Positions 25,960 through 35,447 are shown, numbered from the stretch's first letter. The stretch: DNA of 64,000 bases from TH-plancto1 sp043777375 (GCA_043777375.1 JAYWHX010000136.1:1-64000), one strand, 5' to 3'. Numbers and translations: made by a program. The notes: generated from the letters alone by a model not told the origin.

Positions 25960-26441
25960 CAGATGTCGCAGCGGACTACCGATTCGCCTCGGACTCTGAG
26001 GAGGATACGGCGAGGTTCGGCCAGCGCGTCGCACGAACTCTTTCTGCCGGTGATGTCGTGGCCCTGCAAGGCCAACTCGGAGCGGGAAAAACGCGGCTCG
26101 TCCAAGCCATCGCCGCAGAACTCGGATGCAGCCAAGCCTTCGTCGTCAGCCCCACATTCACTCTGATTCACGAGTACGATGGACAGCTGCCGGTCTACCA
26201 CGTCGATGCGTATCGGCTCAAAAACTCGGATGAGTTCCTCGACATGGGTGGCGGGGAATTACTCAATGGAGACGGAGTCTGCCTGATCGAGTGGGCCGAC
26301 CGCATCGGCGATCTGCTGCCCTCGGACCATCTGCGAATCGACATTCACGTGACCAGTGAGCAGTCCCGCACATTTCAATGCCGGTCGTCTGGCCCGCTCT
26401 CCGCAGCGATCATTGCTCAGCTGAGTTCTTCCTCCGATTGA
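25956..26441 (+). CDS. tsaE: tRNA threonylcarbamoyladenosine biosynthesis ATPase TsaE
   Basis: A 161-residue P-loop ATPase that works with TsaB and TsaD in making t6A37 on ANN-decoding tRNAs. The Walker A is GQLGAGKT (residues 39-46). The family segments VSPTFTLIHEYDG, VYHVDAYRL and CLIEWADRIGDLLP follow in order. Length is normal. Its start codon overlaps the stop of the DUF1499 gene. tsaB and tsaD are not in the window. Confidence 0.96.
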   Translation: MTDVAADYRFASDSEEDTARFGQRVARTLSAGDVVALQGQLGAGKTRLVQAIAAELGCSQAFVVSPTFTLIHEYDGQLPVYHVDAYRLKNSDEFLDMGGGELLNGDGVCLIEWADRIGDLLPSDHLRIDIHVTSEQSRTFQCRSSGPLSAAIIAQLSSSSD

Positions 26442-26449
26442 GTCGCCTC

Positions 26450-26977
26450 TCAATTCGAGGTAATCGTCCCGACTATGGTCATCAGGTAATCACCGCCCGG
26501 AGTCGACAGCTCGTCTCCTTGCAAAAACGTCACCGTCAAACCCAAGACCGCTGAGCCCGGTTTGATCGTGTGAACTTGCACGGTGGCCGACTCGTCACCC
26601 ACTTGGTGAGCGGTGACAGCTTGCGATTGTGTGACGGTCCACGCCCCGAACTGGGACTGACTCATCACCTGGAGTTCGAGTTGAGCGTCCCGACGAATGC
26701 TACTGTCGTCTTGATTGTGAAAGCTGTGCTCGGTGACAAATTGGACTGTGGCCCCCGATGGCGAATTGGCCACAATGTCCCACGCTTGGGGGGTGAACTG
26801 AACCTGTGTCTGGTCGGGGAGAAGCGTGGCCCGTGCGGCGACCGGCGGAGCTGTGATCGAAATTCGGGGAGGGACGTGGACCATAAAACTCTGCCGCGCG
26901 GTCGGGTCGGCGTAGACACTGAGCGGGGCAGCCCACGCTGCGATCGCGGACAACAACCGGGTCATTCGAGTTTTCAT
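26450..26977 (-). CDS. Secreted hypothetical protein
   Basis: A 175-residue protein with a signal peptide (MKTRMTRLLSAIAAWAAPLSVYA). The mature part is beta-rich: FMVHVPPRISITAPP, TQVQFTPQAWDIVANSPSGATVQFV, and GLTVTFLQGDELSTPGGDYLMTIVGTITSN. The pattern resembles small surface or fimbria-like beta-sandwich proteins, but I cannot name a family. ATG 26977 is chosen for the signal peptide, with GGGTGGGTG directly upstream. Confidence 0.7.
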   Translation of the reverse strand: MKTRMTRLLSAIAAWAAPLSVYADPTARQSFMVHVPPRISITAPPVAARATLLPDQTQVQFTPQAWDIVANSPSGATVQFVTEHSFHNQDDSSIRRDAQLELQVMSQSQFGAWTVTQSQAVTAHQVGDESATVQVHTIKPGSAVLGLTVTFLQGDELSTPGGDYLMTIVGTITSN

Positions 26978-27143
26978 GTCACCCACCCCTTGGACAACGG
27001 ATCTCCTGGATCATCGCCAGAGCCGGGTACCATGAGCGAGACTTGGTTTAGGTTCGTACCGAAAAAAGTGCCCGTTCCGCCGCTCTTCAGCGGGATTCCC
27101 ACTTGGTGGCAGATCTGCAACATCTTTGACGGCCCAGAACTTT

Positions 27144-27989
27144 TCAGGGGGCCTTTTGACAACGAGGACAAAAGAACGTGGAACGCTGCGACTGCACAAT
27201 GCGGACAACTGATTCCCGCTCGCATGTCGGACAGATTTCCCCCTCACGGGCGTAGACCCGATGGGCGTTCTGATAGCCCCCCGACTGGTTGAGCGCGTTG
27301 CGGTATGTCCCATCCCCCAGTGTCGAACCTTCATATTTGATGGCCGTCGACAACACCTCAATCGTGGCCGCAGCCAGCAACTTCAGCTGGGCCGGTCGAA
27401 GATCAGCTGCGGGTGTCTCGGGGTGAATCCGGCAGAGATGCAGTATTTCGCTGGCGTACAGGTTACCAATCCCCGCAACTTTGGATTGATCGAGCAGGAA
27501 GACCTTAATCGGGCGACGAGACGTTTGGCAGACCGCTTGCCAGGCGGACGCTTCCATCTCCAGTGCATCCGGGCCGAGAAACTCGTGACTGAACAGCCTG
27601 TGCACTTCGTCGGGGTTCAACAACGATACCGTGCCCAGCCCTCGCCGATCCCAAAACCACAACGAGCGTTTCGTTTTTCCTGTGCCCAACTTCCACACGA
27701 CCCGCAAGTGTTCCGGGTCCGGCGGGTCAGCCAGCAGCATCAGCCCGGTCATTCGAGGTTCAACAACGAAGGCCGAACCGGACTCCAATCGCAGTACGAT
27801 CCGCTTGGCCCGACGAGTCACCTGCACGATCGTCAACCCGGCGACCTGCTCTGCGATGGAATCCAGTGCGGGTCGAATGGTCAATGGCCGGCACGCACAC
27901 GGGCACGCCTCAAACGCCGAGATCCGCTGCCCCTCGACCTGTAAGCGAATCCCCCGCACCATCGTTTCGACTTCCGGCAGTTCGGGCAT
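27144..27989 (-). CDS. mutM: Formamidopyrimidine-DNA glycosylase
   Basis: A 281-residue base-excision repair glycosylase/AP lyase for 8-oxoguanine and formamidopyrimidines. The N-terminus MPELPEVET carries the catalytic Pro2 and Glu3, which fixes the start at 27989 even though the frame is open further upstream. Conserved segments are RRAKRI (with the catalytic-loop Lys), RMTGLMLL, SKVAGIGNLYASEILHLCRIHP, and the zinc finger CPTC...CPRC at the C-terminus. The QSGGYQNAHRVYAREGEICP segment is intact. Confidence 0.95.
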   Translation of the reverse strand: MPELPEVETMVRGIRLQVEGQRISAFEACPCACRPLTIRPALDSIAEQVAGLTIVQVTRRAKRIVLRLESGSAFVVEPRMTGLMLLADPPDPEHLRVVWKLGTGKTKRSLWFWDRRGLGTVSLLNPDEVHRLFSHEFLGPDALEMEASAWQAVCQTSRRPIKVFLLDQSKVAGIGNLYASEILHLCRIHPETPAADLRPAQLKLLAAATIEVLSTAIKYEGSTLGDGTYRNALNQSGGYQNAHRVYAREGEICPTCERESVVRIVQSQRSTFFCPRCQKAP

Positions 27990-28367
27990 CTCGTATGCGG
28001 CTTTCGTGAGCTGAATTCGAATGAGGTGCCACACCGATTGGGCGAAAGCACCGCAGCGACGAGCCCCGGGCAATCGCTGCAACCATCACAAGCGGCACTC
28101 CGAACCTCTCGCAAGGCTGGAAACCGAATTGTATCGGCTGTACTCAATCTTTCGACGACGGGACACGAACCGGGCGAGTGGGCCTGCTTTCCTCGAAAAA
28201 ATCTTGACGTATACCGCTCGGACGACGATTCTAGGAGAAGTGGGATTATGCGCAATCGGCGACGCGCCATTGCCACCTTGGTTCCCAATGCCCACACTCA
28301 CACGATTCAGACGGCAGCTTCCCGCACGGATTTCTGCATCCGCCCCAGGCTTCCAGGAGTACAGATT

Positions 28368-30065
28368 ATGATGGGACGAAACACGGTCCGTTCATTCAGC
28401 CAGTGGTTCGCACTCGGCGTCGTGTCCGCCTCAACGGTCTGGACCTGTGGGGATCTGCGAGCAGATGAGTCGGTCGATGACCAAATTCAGGCTCACCTTG
28501 CTGCGGGTGAATTCGCTCCGGCATTCAATCTCGCTCAGAGCATCGAGAACGGGGCGGACCGTGATACGGCCCTGAAGAGTATCGCCCACGCTCAGGGAGC
28601 TGCGGGCGAAATGACCGGGGCTCGCCAGACTCTGGGCCGTCTCTCAAATCGAAAAGAGGCAGCGACCGAGCGTACTCAACTCGGCGGAGGATCACAGGCC
28701 GACTTCACTGCCCTGATTGCTTTGATCGAGCAAGAAACAGCAGGTCCATGGGATGCCGAAGAGCCAGGGACCGGGACGATCAGTGAATTCGAAGCCGGGG
28801 TCCGTGTCGATCCGCAGGGAGTGCTGTACCGTCTGTCCAAGGAAGAGCAAACTGGCCGGCTGGCCGCTCTCGGAGTGCAAGCTCGCACCGCGACCATCAA
28901 CGAAGACATGAGCCGCCAGTCTGGCCTGCGCATGGTCTCGCTGACACGTCTGGAAGCGGAAGTCAGCCGCCGGGTTGCTGCGGGTGAGCCTGTTGTCGAG
29001 TCGATGCGGAAGCTCGCTGGTCTCTCTCAGATCAAGTACGTCTTCGTTTATCCTGAGTCGAACGAGATCGTCATCGCTGGACCCGCCGAAGGCTGGAAGT
29101 ACGATGCGAATGGCGTGGCCGTCGGAACCTCTTCCGGCAAGCCAGCTCTGCAATTGGACGATCTCGTCACTGTGCTGCGGACATTCTCACCGGGGGCCCG
29201 CCAGATGTTCGGCTGCTCGATTGATCCTCGTCCAGAGGGTCTGAAGGCTGTTCAGCAATTCGTGACCGAATCGCAGAACGCTGGTCCACTGGCAGCTGGG
29301 GGAGCCAAGACCTGGGCTTCGAAGCTGGGTGACAAGCTTGGACGCCAGGACATTACGATCTACGGGGTGCCAACGAATTCAAACGTCGCCCGTGTGATTC
29401 TCGAAGCGGACTACAAGATGAAGCTGATCGGCATCGGCAAGCTTGAAGGCGGTTCGAAGGTGCCCGATTACTTCGAGCTGACCCAGCAGCATCCTGAATT
29501 CGCCAACAGCAACATCGAAGCTCTCCGCTGGTGGCTGTCGATGAAGTACGAAGCAGTTCTGCATAACGCCGACCGTACCGCCTTCGAGATCGCTGGCTCC
29601 TCGGTCCAGTGTCGTTCTGAGAACCAGCACTTGCAGGAGAATGGCGAACGAGTTCAGACCGGAAAGTCCGAGCCACTGAATGAAATGTTCGCGCAGAACT
29701 TCACCGAGAACTACGACGAAATCGCAGCTCAAGAACCAGTGTTCGCGGACCTCCAATCGGTCTTCGATCTCGCCCTCGTCGCCGCTTTGATTGAGCGGGA
29801 AGACCTCGATGGTAAGACCCATTGGAACCGGGGCGAGTTCGGCGTGAATGGGGCCTACAAGACCAGCAGCTACAATGTACCCAAGTCCGTCGACACCGTT
29901 GTGAATCACCGAGTCTACAAGGGCAAGGACATCGTCGTGCAGGTTGCCGGGGGAGTTCGAGCCGATGTCGCTTCGATCGTCTCCGACGAGTCCCTCCAGA
30001 AAGATTCAACGACCGCGACCAAGCCCGCCCTGCCAGCTGGTCGCTGGTGGTGGGATGCGAAATAG
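28368..30065 (+). CDS. Large exported hypothetical protein (DUF1598-like)
   Basis: A 565-residue protein with an N-terminal signal sequence (RSFSQWFALGVVSASTVWTCGDLRA). A short helical repeat region follows (about 30-75, FNLAQSIENGADRDTALKSIAHAQGAAGEMTGARQTL). The main domain (about 130-540) includes MRKLAGLSQIKYVFVYPESNEIVIAGPAEGW, DITIYGVPTNSNVARVILEADYKMKLIGIGK and RWWLSMKYE. It resembles planctomycete proteins annotated DUF1598, though I cannot verify this. Function unknown. CCAGGAG before ATG 28368 supports the start. A strong terminator follows. Confidence 0.78.
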   Translation: MMGRNTVRSFSQWFALGVVSASTVWTCGDLRADESVDDQIQAHLAAGEFAPAFNLAQSIENGADRDTALKSIAHAQGAAGEMTGARQTLGRLSNRKEAATERTQLGGGSQADFTALIALIEQETAGPWDAEEPGTGTISEFEAGVRVDPQGVLYRLSKEEQTGRLAALGVQARTATINEDMSRQSGLRMVSLTRLEAEVSRRVAAGEPVVESMRKLAGLSQIKYVFVYPESNEIVIAGPAEGWKYDANGVAVGTSSGKPALQLDDLVTVLRTFSPGARQMFGCSIDPRPEGLKAVQQFVTESQNAGPLAAGGAKTWASKLGDKLGRQDITIYGVPTNSNVARVILEADYKMKLIGIGKLEGGSKVPDYFELTQQHPEFANSNIEALRWWLSMKYEAVLHNADRTAFEIAGSSVQCRSENQHLQENGERVQTGKSEPLNEMFAQNFTENYDEIAAQEPVFADLQSVFDLALVAALIEREDLDGKTHWNRGEFGVNGAYKTSSYNVPKSVDTVVNHRVYKGKDIVVQVAGGVRADVASIVSDESLQKDSTTATKPALPAGRWWWDAK

Positions 30066-30101
30066 TCAGTCCCGATTCACGGGATGAATGTCGATCCTCT
30101 C

Positions 30102-30144
30102 AAACGCCTCGCAGTCACTGGACTCGCGAGGCGTTTGTGTTTTT
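30102..30144 (+). terminator. Rho-independent terminator
   Basis: Perfect 11-bp arms AAACGCCTCGC (30102-30112) and GCGAGGCGTTT (30126-30136), with an inner AGTC/GACT pairing in the loop. GTGTTTTT follows. It ends the plus-strand large exported protein gene. Confidence 0.9.
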
Positions 30145-30221
30145 CGCAAGAGAACATCGGCTCGGCCCGCTGCACCAGCTGGACCGCGTGCCTGGATACT
30201 CGCAATTGCCCGCCCCAGATC

Positions 30222-30605
30222 CTATGCGCGTTTCAGTGCCGTCACTTCGATTTCGATTTTCGTTCGAGGGTCTCCTAACGGCGCAGAAAACATCGTCGCA
30301 GCTGGGCGGGCCACTTCGAAATATTGTCGCAACAGCGGCCAGCAGGGTTCGAAATCCGCCACGCTCGGCAGGATGTAGGTCACGCGGACAACATCTTGAA
30401 AACCCGACCCCGCTTCCCGCAGAGCGAACTCGATATTCTTCAGGCACTGTTCGAGCTGCTGCTGCAGGTCATCCGAGATCGTCATGTTGGAATAATCGAA
30501 GCCCGTGGTCCCGGACACAAACACCCACTCCCCGACCACCACCGCGCGGGAATAACCAATCTGCTTTTCGAACGTGGAGCCCGAACTAATCAGTCGTCTG
30601 GTCAT
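30222..30605 (-). CDS. RidA/YjgF family protein
   Basis: A 127-residue member of the RidA (YjgF/YER057c/UK114) family, trimeric enamine/imine deaminases. Conserved parts are VVVGEWVFVSGTTGFD, QQQLEQCLKNIEFALREAGSGFQDVVRVTYIL and the C-terminal TKIEIEVTALK. The usual catalytic Arg position precedes that last segment as DPRTKIEIEV. Because FDYSN and CWPLLRQYF differ from RidA proper, it may belong to an Rid2-7-type subgroup with a different substrate. Confidence 0.9.
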   Translation of the reverse strand: MTRRLISSGSTFEKQIGYSRAVVVGEWVFVSGTTGFDYSNMTISDDLQQQLEQCLKNIEFALREAGSGFQDVVRVTYILPSVADFEPCWPLLRQYFEVARPAATMFSAPLGDPRTKIEIEVTALKRA

Positions 30606-30711
30606 GGCACTTCCGAACTGGAAAATGAACGTCGTGTCGAAGCGACAGCGACGTTTTTGGGTTCAATCAACACCCCGACAGACGCCGGGAAAACACACCT
30701 CGCGGAGGAGA

Positions 30712-31740
30712 TTATTTTAGCTCCCGTCCCACGACCACGATATGCTGCCCTCGCGGGATCGGCGAGACCCAGGCTTGAGCCAGCACCACTCCATCGACCC
30801 CTGCCCGAGCGGGCCAAGCGGGCATGTCGATGTGGTCGAAGTCGTGCAGGTAGCCCACGATGTCACCCTTCTTCACGCGCGTACCACATTCCAGCACGCA
30901 CTCGTAATGGCCATCGAACGGAGCCACTGTGAAGCAGTCTCGATCCACCATCTCCAGCTTCATCTGGGTCCCCGCTGCGTGATACGCGATCGGCTCGATT
31001 GTCCCGCGCAGCTGTCCGTTATGAATCAAGGCAGCGAGGACGCCATGCCGCCCGTAGCGGACGCCTTCCGCATTCACCGCACAGCCCCAGCCGAGTTCGG
31101 TCCCAACGGTGATTTTGCCGAGACGTTCAGCTTCACTGGGCAACAGTCCGACGGTCTGGTTCTGGTAGACCATGAGCGAAGGTGTCCCAAACCAGCGAGC
31201 GGTCTGCTCGATCTTGGCGGCGAGGACCGGATCTTCCACCGGATGATAATTGGCACAGATCGAGAACCGGGCCACATTGCCGCCCGAGTGCAGGTCGATC
31301 ACGACATGCACTCGTGGCCAAATGTATTTCCGAACGAATCCTGCGATGCGATGGGTGATCCCCGACAGGGAGGGGGTCACCCCTGCTCCGTCGACGAACG
31401 CTCGATTGAGGTTCACGCGGTCGTCGGGAGAACTTTCGCGCGTTCCCGCCCGGAACGCGGATGGATTCAACACGGGAATAAAGATGATCCGCCCCAGCAC
31501 GTCATCAAGCTGGATCTCGTGCAGGAGATTCTTCAGAACGACTGGCCCTTCGTACTCGTTGCCGTGATTCGATCCGAACGACACCAGCCCCTCGTTCGGC
31601 TTGGCTTCGGGACCGACCCAGACGGTCAGCGGGATCAAATGATCGCCCCAAATACTGTCGTGCTCCAGGGCCAGCCAGTAGTCGCGACGACCGGGGGAAT
31701 CGAGATCGAGTTGATTCGGGCGAGCGACGATGCGATTCAT
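30712..31740 (-). CDS. Succinylglutamate desuccinylase/aspartoacylase family metal-dependent hydrolase
   Basis: A 342-residue M14-like zinc hydrolase. The zinc ligands are visible in SFGSNHGNEYEG (HxxE, about residue 60) and VVIDLHSGGNVARF (His, about residue 150). GTELGWGC near 235 would carry the catalytic Glu. A C-terminal biotinyl-lipoyl-like barrel follows (VLECGTRVKKGDIVGYLHDFD). The arrangement resembles N-acetyl-diaminobutyrate deacetylase (DoeB)-type enzymes, but the substrate is not certain. The start at 31740 is chosen at the first residues resembling the family. The frame is open to 32094 without protein-like sequence. Confidence 0.85.
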   Translation of the reverse strand: MNRIVARPNQLDLDSPGRRDYWLALEHDSIWGDHLIPLTVWVGPEAKPNEGLVSFGSNHGNEYEGPVVLKNLLHEIQLDDVLGRIIFIPVLNPSAFRAGTRESSPDDRVNLNRAFVDGAGVTPSLSGITHRIAGFVRKYIWPRVHVVIDLHSGGNVARFSICANYHPVEDPVLAAKIEQTARWFGTPSLMVYQNQTVGLLPSEAERLGKITVGTELGWGCAVNAEGVRYGRHGVLAALIHNGQLRGTIEPIAYHAAGTQMKLEMVDRDCFTVAPFDGHYECVLECGTRVKKGDIVGYLHDFDHIDMPAWPARAGVDGVVLAQAWVSPIPRGQHIVVVGRELK

Positions 31741-31984
31741 GGGGTATCTCCAGAGGTGTGTCAGTCGACCCGCATCGTAACCCGGAAAGACTCGTTTGAC
31801 ATCAATGGCAGTTGATGTGCAAAGTCTAAGTCTCTGTCTGCGAGTCGCGCTGTCGCTTTTGCGAGGAAGCGACTCAAACACAGATCGATGGTTGTCCGTC
31901 CATCGAGCCTCTAAACTATATCCACCTGCGGAGACCAGCCGCCCGGTTCCTCCTTCGTCACCCCCTCCCACCAGACTCCTAGCT

Positions 31985-33259
31985 ATGCCTCCACTCACCG
32001 GAAATCTTCTCGTCGGCCAGTCTGGCGGACCCACAGCTGTCATCAACGCCAGCGTCTTCGGCGTAGTGCAGGAAGCCTTCAAGCACAGTTGCATTCAAGG
32101 CATCTACGGTGGCATGAACGGCATCCTGGGGATGCTGAACGAAGAGATCTTCGACTTCCGGAAGGAAGACCCTGCCACGATCGATGGCATGAAGCACACT
32201 CCCGCAGCGGGATTGGGGACTTGCCGCTACAAGCTCGACTTCAAAAAGAAGGCCGAGAAAGCTGCGAAGGACATGGACCGGCTGTTCGAGGTCTTCATGG
32301 CCCACAACATCCGGTACTTCTTCTATGCGGGCGGGAATGACTCGCAGGACTCTTCGCACAAGATCCATTTGGAAGCGGTCAAACGCGGTTGGGAGATGCG
32401 CGTCATTGGCGTGCCCAAGACGATTGACAATGACCTGCCGCATACTGACCACACGCCTGGCTACGGCAGTGTGATCAAGTACGTCTGCTCGACCGTCATG
32501 GAAGTCGGCCTGGATGTTGGATCGATGGCGACTGACGATGGCTCGTGCTGCATCATCGAGGTCATGGGCCGATCGGCCGGCTGGATCGCTGCGGGTTCGG
32601 CCCTCGCCCAGCGCGGGAACCCCGACAACCCACCGCAGATCATTCTGCTGCCGGAGGTCCCGTTCGAGCGCGAGAAGTTCATCGAGAAGGTGAAGTCGGT
32701 CGTCGCAAAGAACAAGTACTGCATCGTCGTCTGCGGCGAGGGGATCAAGTATCCCGATGGCCGCGAAGTCGGGGCCGACTACACCAAGCTCGACGACTTC
32801 GGCCACGCCGCCCTGTCGGGGGCCAGCGTCAAGCTGAAAGAGATCATCGAAAAGGATCTCAGCCTGAAGACCCGCACAGTGCTGCTAGGTTATGCCCAGC
32901 GAGCTGCTGCACATTACGGCAGCGCCATCGATGCGGAAGAGTCGCACGCTTGCGGAGTGGCTGCGACTCAAGCTGCCATCAGCGGGGTGAGCGGCCAGAT
33001 GGTCAAGATCGTGCGAACCTCCAGTAAACCATACCAGTGGACCACAGGACTCCAGCCTCTGGAAGACATTGCCAACGTCGAACACTTCCTGCCGAAGGAA
33101 TGGATCGCGAAGGATGGCTTCGGCGTGAACGAGAAGTTTGTCGAGTACGCCAGTCCGCTGATCGTGGGTCAGACGAGGGTGCCCGAAGTCAACGGTCTGC
33201 CTAACTACGCGATCTTGGCCAAGCACAAAGTGGCCAAGGTTCTGCCTCCCCGCGCCTAG
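31985..33259 (+). CDS. pfp: Diphosphate-dependent phosphofructokinase
   Basis: A 424-residue phosphofructokinase that interconverts fructose-6-phosphate and fructose-1,6-bisphosphate. GQSGGPTAVINAS (11-23), GGNDSQD (116-122), PKTIDNDLPHTDHTPGYGS (144-162) and the EVMGRSAGWIA substrate loop are clear. Asp in GGND and Lys in PKTIDND are the residues that mark pyrophosphate as phosphoryl donor, where ATP enzymes have Gly at both. This makes glycolysis reversible at this step. ATG 31985 directly precedes the conserved GNLLVGQSGG. A hairpin follows the gene. Confidence 0.93.
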   Translation: MPPLTGNLLVGQSGGPTAVINASVFGVVQEAFKHSCIQGIYGGMNGILGMLNEEIFDFRKEDPATIDGMKHTPAAGLGTCRYKLDFKKKAEKAAKDMDRLFEVFMAHNIRYFFYAGGNDSQDSSHKIHLEAVKRGWEMRVIGVPKTIDNDLPHTDHTPGYGSVIKYVCSTVMEVGLDVGSMATDDGSCCIIEVMGRSAGWIAAGSALAQRGNPDNPPQIILLPEVPFEREKFIEKVKSVVAKNKYCIVVCGEGIKYPDGREVGADYTKLDDFGHAALSGASVKLKEIIEKDLSLKTRTVLLGYAQRAAAHYGSAIDAEESHACGVAATQAAISGVSGQMVKIVRTSSKPYQWTTGLQPLEDIANVEHFLPKEWIAKDGFGVNEKFVEYASPLIVGQTRVPEVNGLPNYAILAKHKVAKVLPPRA

Positions 33260-33283
33260 AATTGCCCCTCGTGCATCCTCCTC

Positions 33284-33324
33284 ACAAACGGTCGTAATCT
33301 CGGAACGAGGTCGCGACCGTTTGT
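33284..33324 (+). terminator. Terminator-like hairpin after pfp
   Basis: Perfect 11-bp arms ACAAACGGTCG (33284-33294) and CGACCGTTTGT (33314-33324) with a 19-nt loop. Only CGTTGG follows, without a clear T-run, so Rho-independent function is uncertain. Confidence 0.55.
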
Positions 33325-33458
33325 CGTTGGTCACAGCCGCTCGACGACGCAGCGACCTGCATGCTTGCCGTTCTCTGGCTGACAACAACCGCAAAACGCC
33401 CTACACTCGCCCTCGCGGCGGTGAGCCGTCTCGCACTCTCCTTGTACACGGATGTCAA

Positions 33459-34085
33459 ATGATTACGCGGATCACGGGCAAGCTCGTCTCTCTCAACGGA
33501 GTGGATGCGGGGATCGAAATCGGTGCCTTCGAGTACGAGGTCGCTGTTCCGGACTTCGTGCGGCGGCAATTGCAGTCGCAGATCGGCAAGGAGATCACGC
33601 TGCGGACGATCGAGTACCTCGATGGCAACCCGCAGAAGGGCCGGCTGGTCCCGCGCATGATCGGATTCATGTCCGATGTGGAGCGTGAGTTCTTCGACAT
33701 GATCTGTTCGGTCGACGGAATCGGAGTCAAAAAAGCCCTCAACGCGATGGTCAAGCCCGTCAGCGAAGTTGCTGTGGCCATCGAAGAGCAGGACGTCAAA
33801 ACCCTCTCGGCTCTACCGGGCATCGGTCCCGCGATGGCCGAACGCATCGTCGCCAAACTTCGTCGCAAGATGGCCAAGTTCGCTCTTTTGATCGCCCGTG
33901 ATTTCCCACTTACCAATGAACCTGCCAGCAGCATCGTCAGCGACGCCCTGGAAGCGCTGATCGCACTGGGTCACTCGGCCAGCGATGCCCGCGATCAGAT
34001 CGAGAAGGTCATGAAGTCCAAGGGCAAATTCAAAGCCGTCGACGAAATCTTGCTCGAAGTCTACAACCAGAAGCGGGAAAAGTAG
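33459..34085 (+). CDS. ruvA: Holliday junction branch-migration protein RuvA
   Basis: A 208-residue protein. The N-terminal OB-fold domain (MITRITGKLVSLNGVDAGIEIGAFEYEVAVP) is followed by tandem helix-hairpin-helix motifs (ICSVDGIGVKKALNAM and LSALPGIGPAMAERIVAKLRRK). The C-terminal RuvB-interacting domain is DALEALIALGHSASDARDQIEKV. RuvA tetramers bind four-way junctions and load RuvB. ruvB and ruvC are not adjacent. The usual LTREDAHxLFGF region is MSDVEREFFDMI here, so the sequence is divergent but domain order is intact. Confidence 0.93.
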   Translation: MITRITGKLVSLNGVDAGIEIGAFEYEVAVPDFVRRQLQSQIGKEITLRTIEYLDGNPQKGRLVPRMIGFMSDVEREFFDMICSVDGIGVKKALNAMVKPVSEVAVAIEEQDVKTLSALPGIGPAMAERIVAKLRRKMAKFALLIARDFPLTNEPASSIVSDALEALIALGHSASDARDQIEKVMKSKGKFKAVDEILLEVYNQKREK

Positions 34086-34168
34086 AACGCGGAATCTTCG
34101 GTCACGAGCGTCCGAAGCTCCAGCGGACTCGAGTGTCGCCAAGCAAAAACTGAGTGATCGCTTCCTTC

Positions 34169-34250
34169 GGGATGCCAGGTCTCCTGCTGAGCCGCAAGCA
34201 AGAGAAAACGTCGTCTCTGACTCACGGCTCAGCAGGAGCTTCGCCCTCCC
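34169..34250. repeat. 82-bp palindromic element, intergenic copy (same family as 44108-44190)
   Basis: The 26-nt arms at 34169-34194 and 34225-34250 share CTCCTGCTGAGCCG/CGGCTCAGCAGGAG, with divergence in the outer third of the left arm. The central spacer is 30 nt. The right arm ends GGAGCTTCGCCCTCCC, matching the copy inside waaA almost base for base. It sits between ruvA and the plcP-like gene. Confidence 0.85.
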
Positions 34251-34502
34251 GAAATCTCTGCCTGCACCCCAAGACAACGCGTTAACGGGGCACCCGAGTG
34301 GCGTCTTCACCCTCCGGCTATGGACTTGCGGTACCCACCGTCCCGATGAATCAATCCACAACTTATTCTCATTTTCCACTTTCTTTCATCAAACATAAAT
34401 TCGACCTCTCGATACTAATGATGTACTGGATCGCAGCTGTCGGAGACTTTGCTGTGATCGAGCTGGGCAAACGGGTTCGTCCACATATCACGAGGAAGAC
34501 GC
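34251..34502. other. AT-richer promoter region of the lipid-remodelling cassette
   Basis: This stretch before the plcP-like gene contains an AT-rich block (34360-34420) with repeated CA-containing steps. I searched it by eye for a Pho box (two CTGTCAT-like 7-mers 4 bp apart) and found none convincing. No gene is seen. Confidence 0.4.
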
Positions 34503-35417
34503 GTGATTGCACCCATTTTCCGAAGACCGTGCCAGGATGTTCGCACACTCTTCGTCAGCGACGTGCATCTGGGCAGTCGCCACTCGCAATGCGAGCCATT
34601 TCTCCAGCATCTAAAACGCTACCGTCCCCGGACGCTGTATCTGGTTGGAGACATCCTGGATGGATGGCGCTGGCCAGAGGCATGGATTTGGAAGGACTCG
34701 TTCGCGAGCGTCCTCCGCGTGCTGGAGGACCTCGCCGATACGGGAACGGAGATCTTTTACACCCCCGGGAATCACGACGAGTTCCTGAGAAATCCCGAAG
34801 CTGTTGATATCGCCAGTCGCCATTTTCCGTTCATTCAAATTGCCGATGAATTTGTGTTTCAAGCTGCGGATGGACGTCGGCTGCTGGTGACCCATGGGGA
34901 CCATTTTGATCTGGTCGAGAAGTCGGCCCAATGGCTCTCCAAGATGTCATCTTGGATGTATGACACCGCACTCTCCACCAATTGGTGCTTGAGTCGCATG
35001 CTCAAATCCCAGGAACGCAGCCCCTACTGGTTGTGCGCCACGGGTAAACGACGCGTGAAATCTTTAATTCGATTTCTGAGTCGATTCGAGTCGCAGATCC
35101 TTCAGCATGCGAAAGAACGTGGTTGTCAGGGAGTCGTCTGCGGCCACCTGCACACTCCGGCGATTATCGAGCGTGATGGGATGACCTACTTCAACACCGG
35201 AGACTGGGTCGAGAACTGCACCTCCCTGATCGAGACGGAAGATGGCGATTTCGACATCGAGTGCCATTACCCCTGGACCTCTCAGCATGGCGTCATCCGG
35301 CGCTCGTCATCCTCTCCACCGGCACTGTCTCCGACTCGTCCAGTCTTGGGGCCCTCTCTTTCACTGACCGAAAACATCGTGCGGACACTCGTGGAAGAGC
35401 CGATGCTTCCCTCTTGA
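34503..35417 (+). CDS. plcP: Metallophosphoesterase, PlcP-like phospholipase C (LpxH superfamily)
   Basis: A 304-residue calcineurin-like phosphoesterase. All dinuclear metal motifs are present: D20xH22 in FVSDVHLG, GDILDG (49-54), GNHD (89-92), LLVTHGDHFD with H131, and GHLHTP (214-219). By fold it resembles UDP-2,3-diacylglucosamine hydrolase. By context, with btaA and btaB directly downstream, it fits PlcP, which removes the headgroup of phospholipids to give diacylglycerol during phosphate limitation in several bacteria. The start is GTG at 34503 after CACGAGGAAGAC. An LpxH-type function in lipid A synthesis is the alternative. The intergenic gap to btaA is 30 bp. Confidence 0.8.
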   Translation: MIAPIFRRPCQDVRTLFVSDVHLGSRHSQCEPFLQHLKRYRPRTLYLVGDILDGWRWPEAWIWKDSFASVLRVLEDLADTGTEIFYTPGNHDEFLRNPEAVDIASRHFPFIQIADEFVFQAADGRRLLVTHGDHFDLVEKSAQWLSKMSSWMYDTALSTNWCLSRMLKSQERSPYWLCATGKRRVKSLIRFLSRFESQILQHAKERGCQGVVCGHLHTPAIIERDGMTYFNTGDWVENCTSLIETEDGDFDIECHYPWTSQHGVIRRSSSSPPALSPTRPVLGPSLSLTENIVRTLVEEPMLPS

Positions 35418-35447
35418 ACAACTCTGACCCACACGGGGAATCTCGAC

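Noticed and set aside
34251..34502. Pho box before the plcP-btaAB cassette
   Set aside because: CA-containing steps in the AT-rich block do not show the 7+4+7 spacing of a Pho box.
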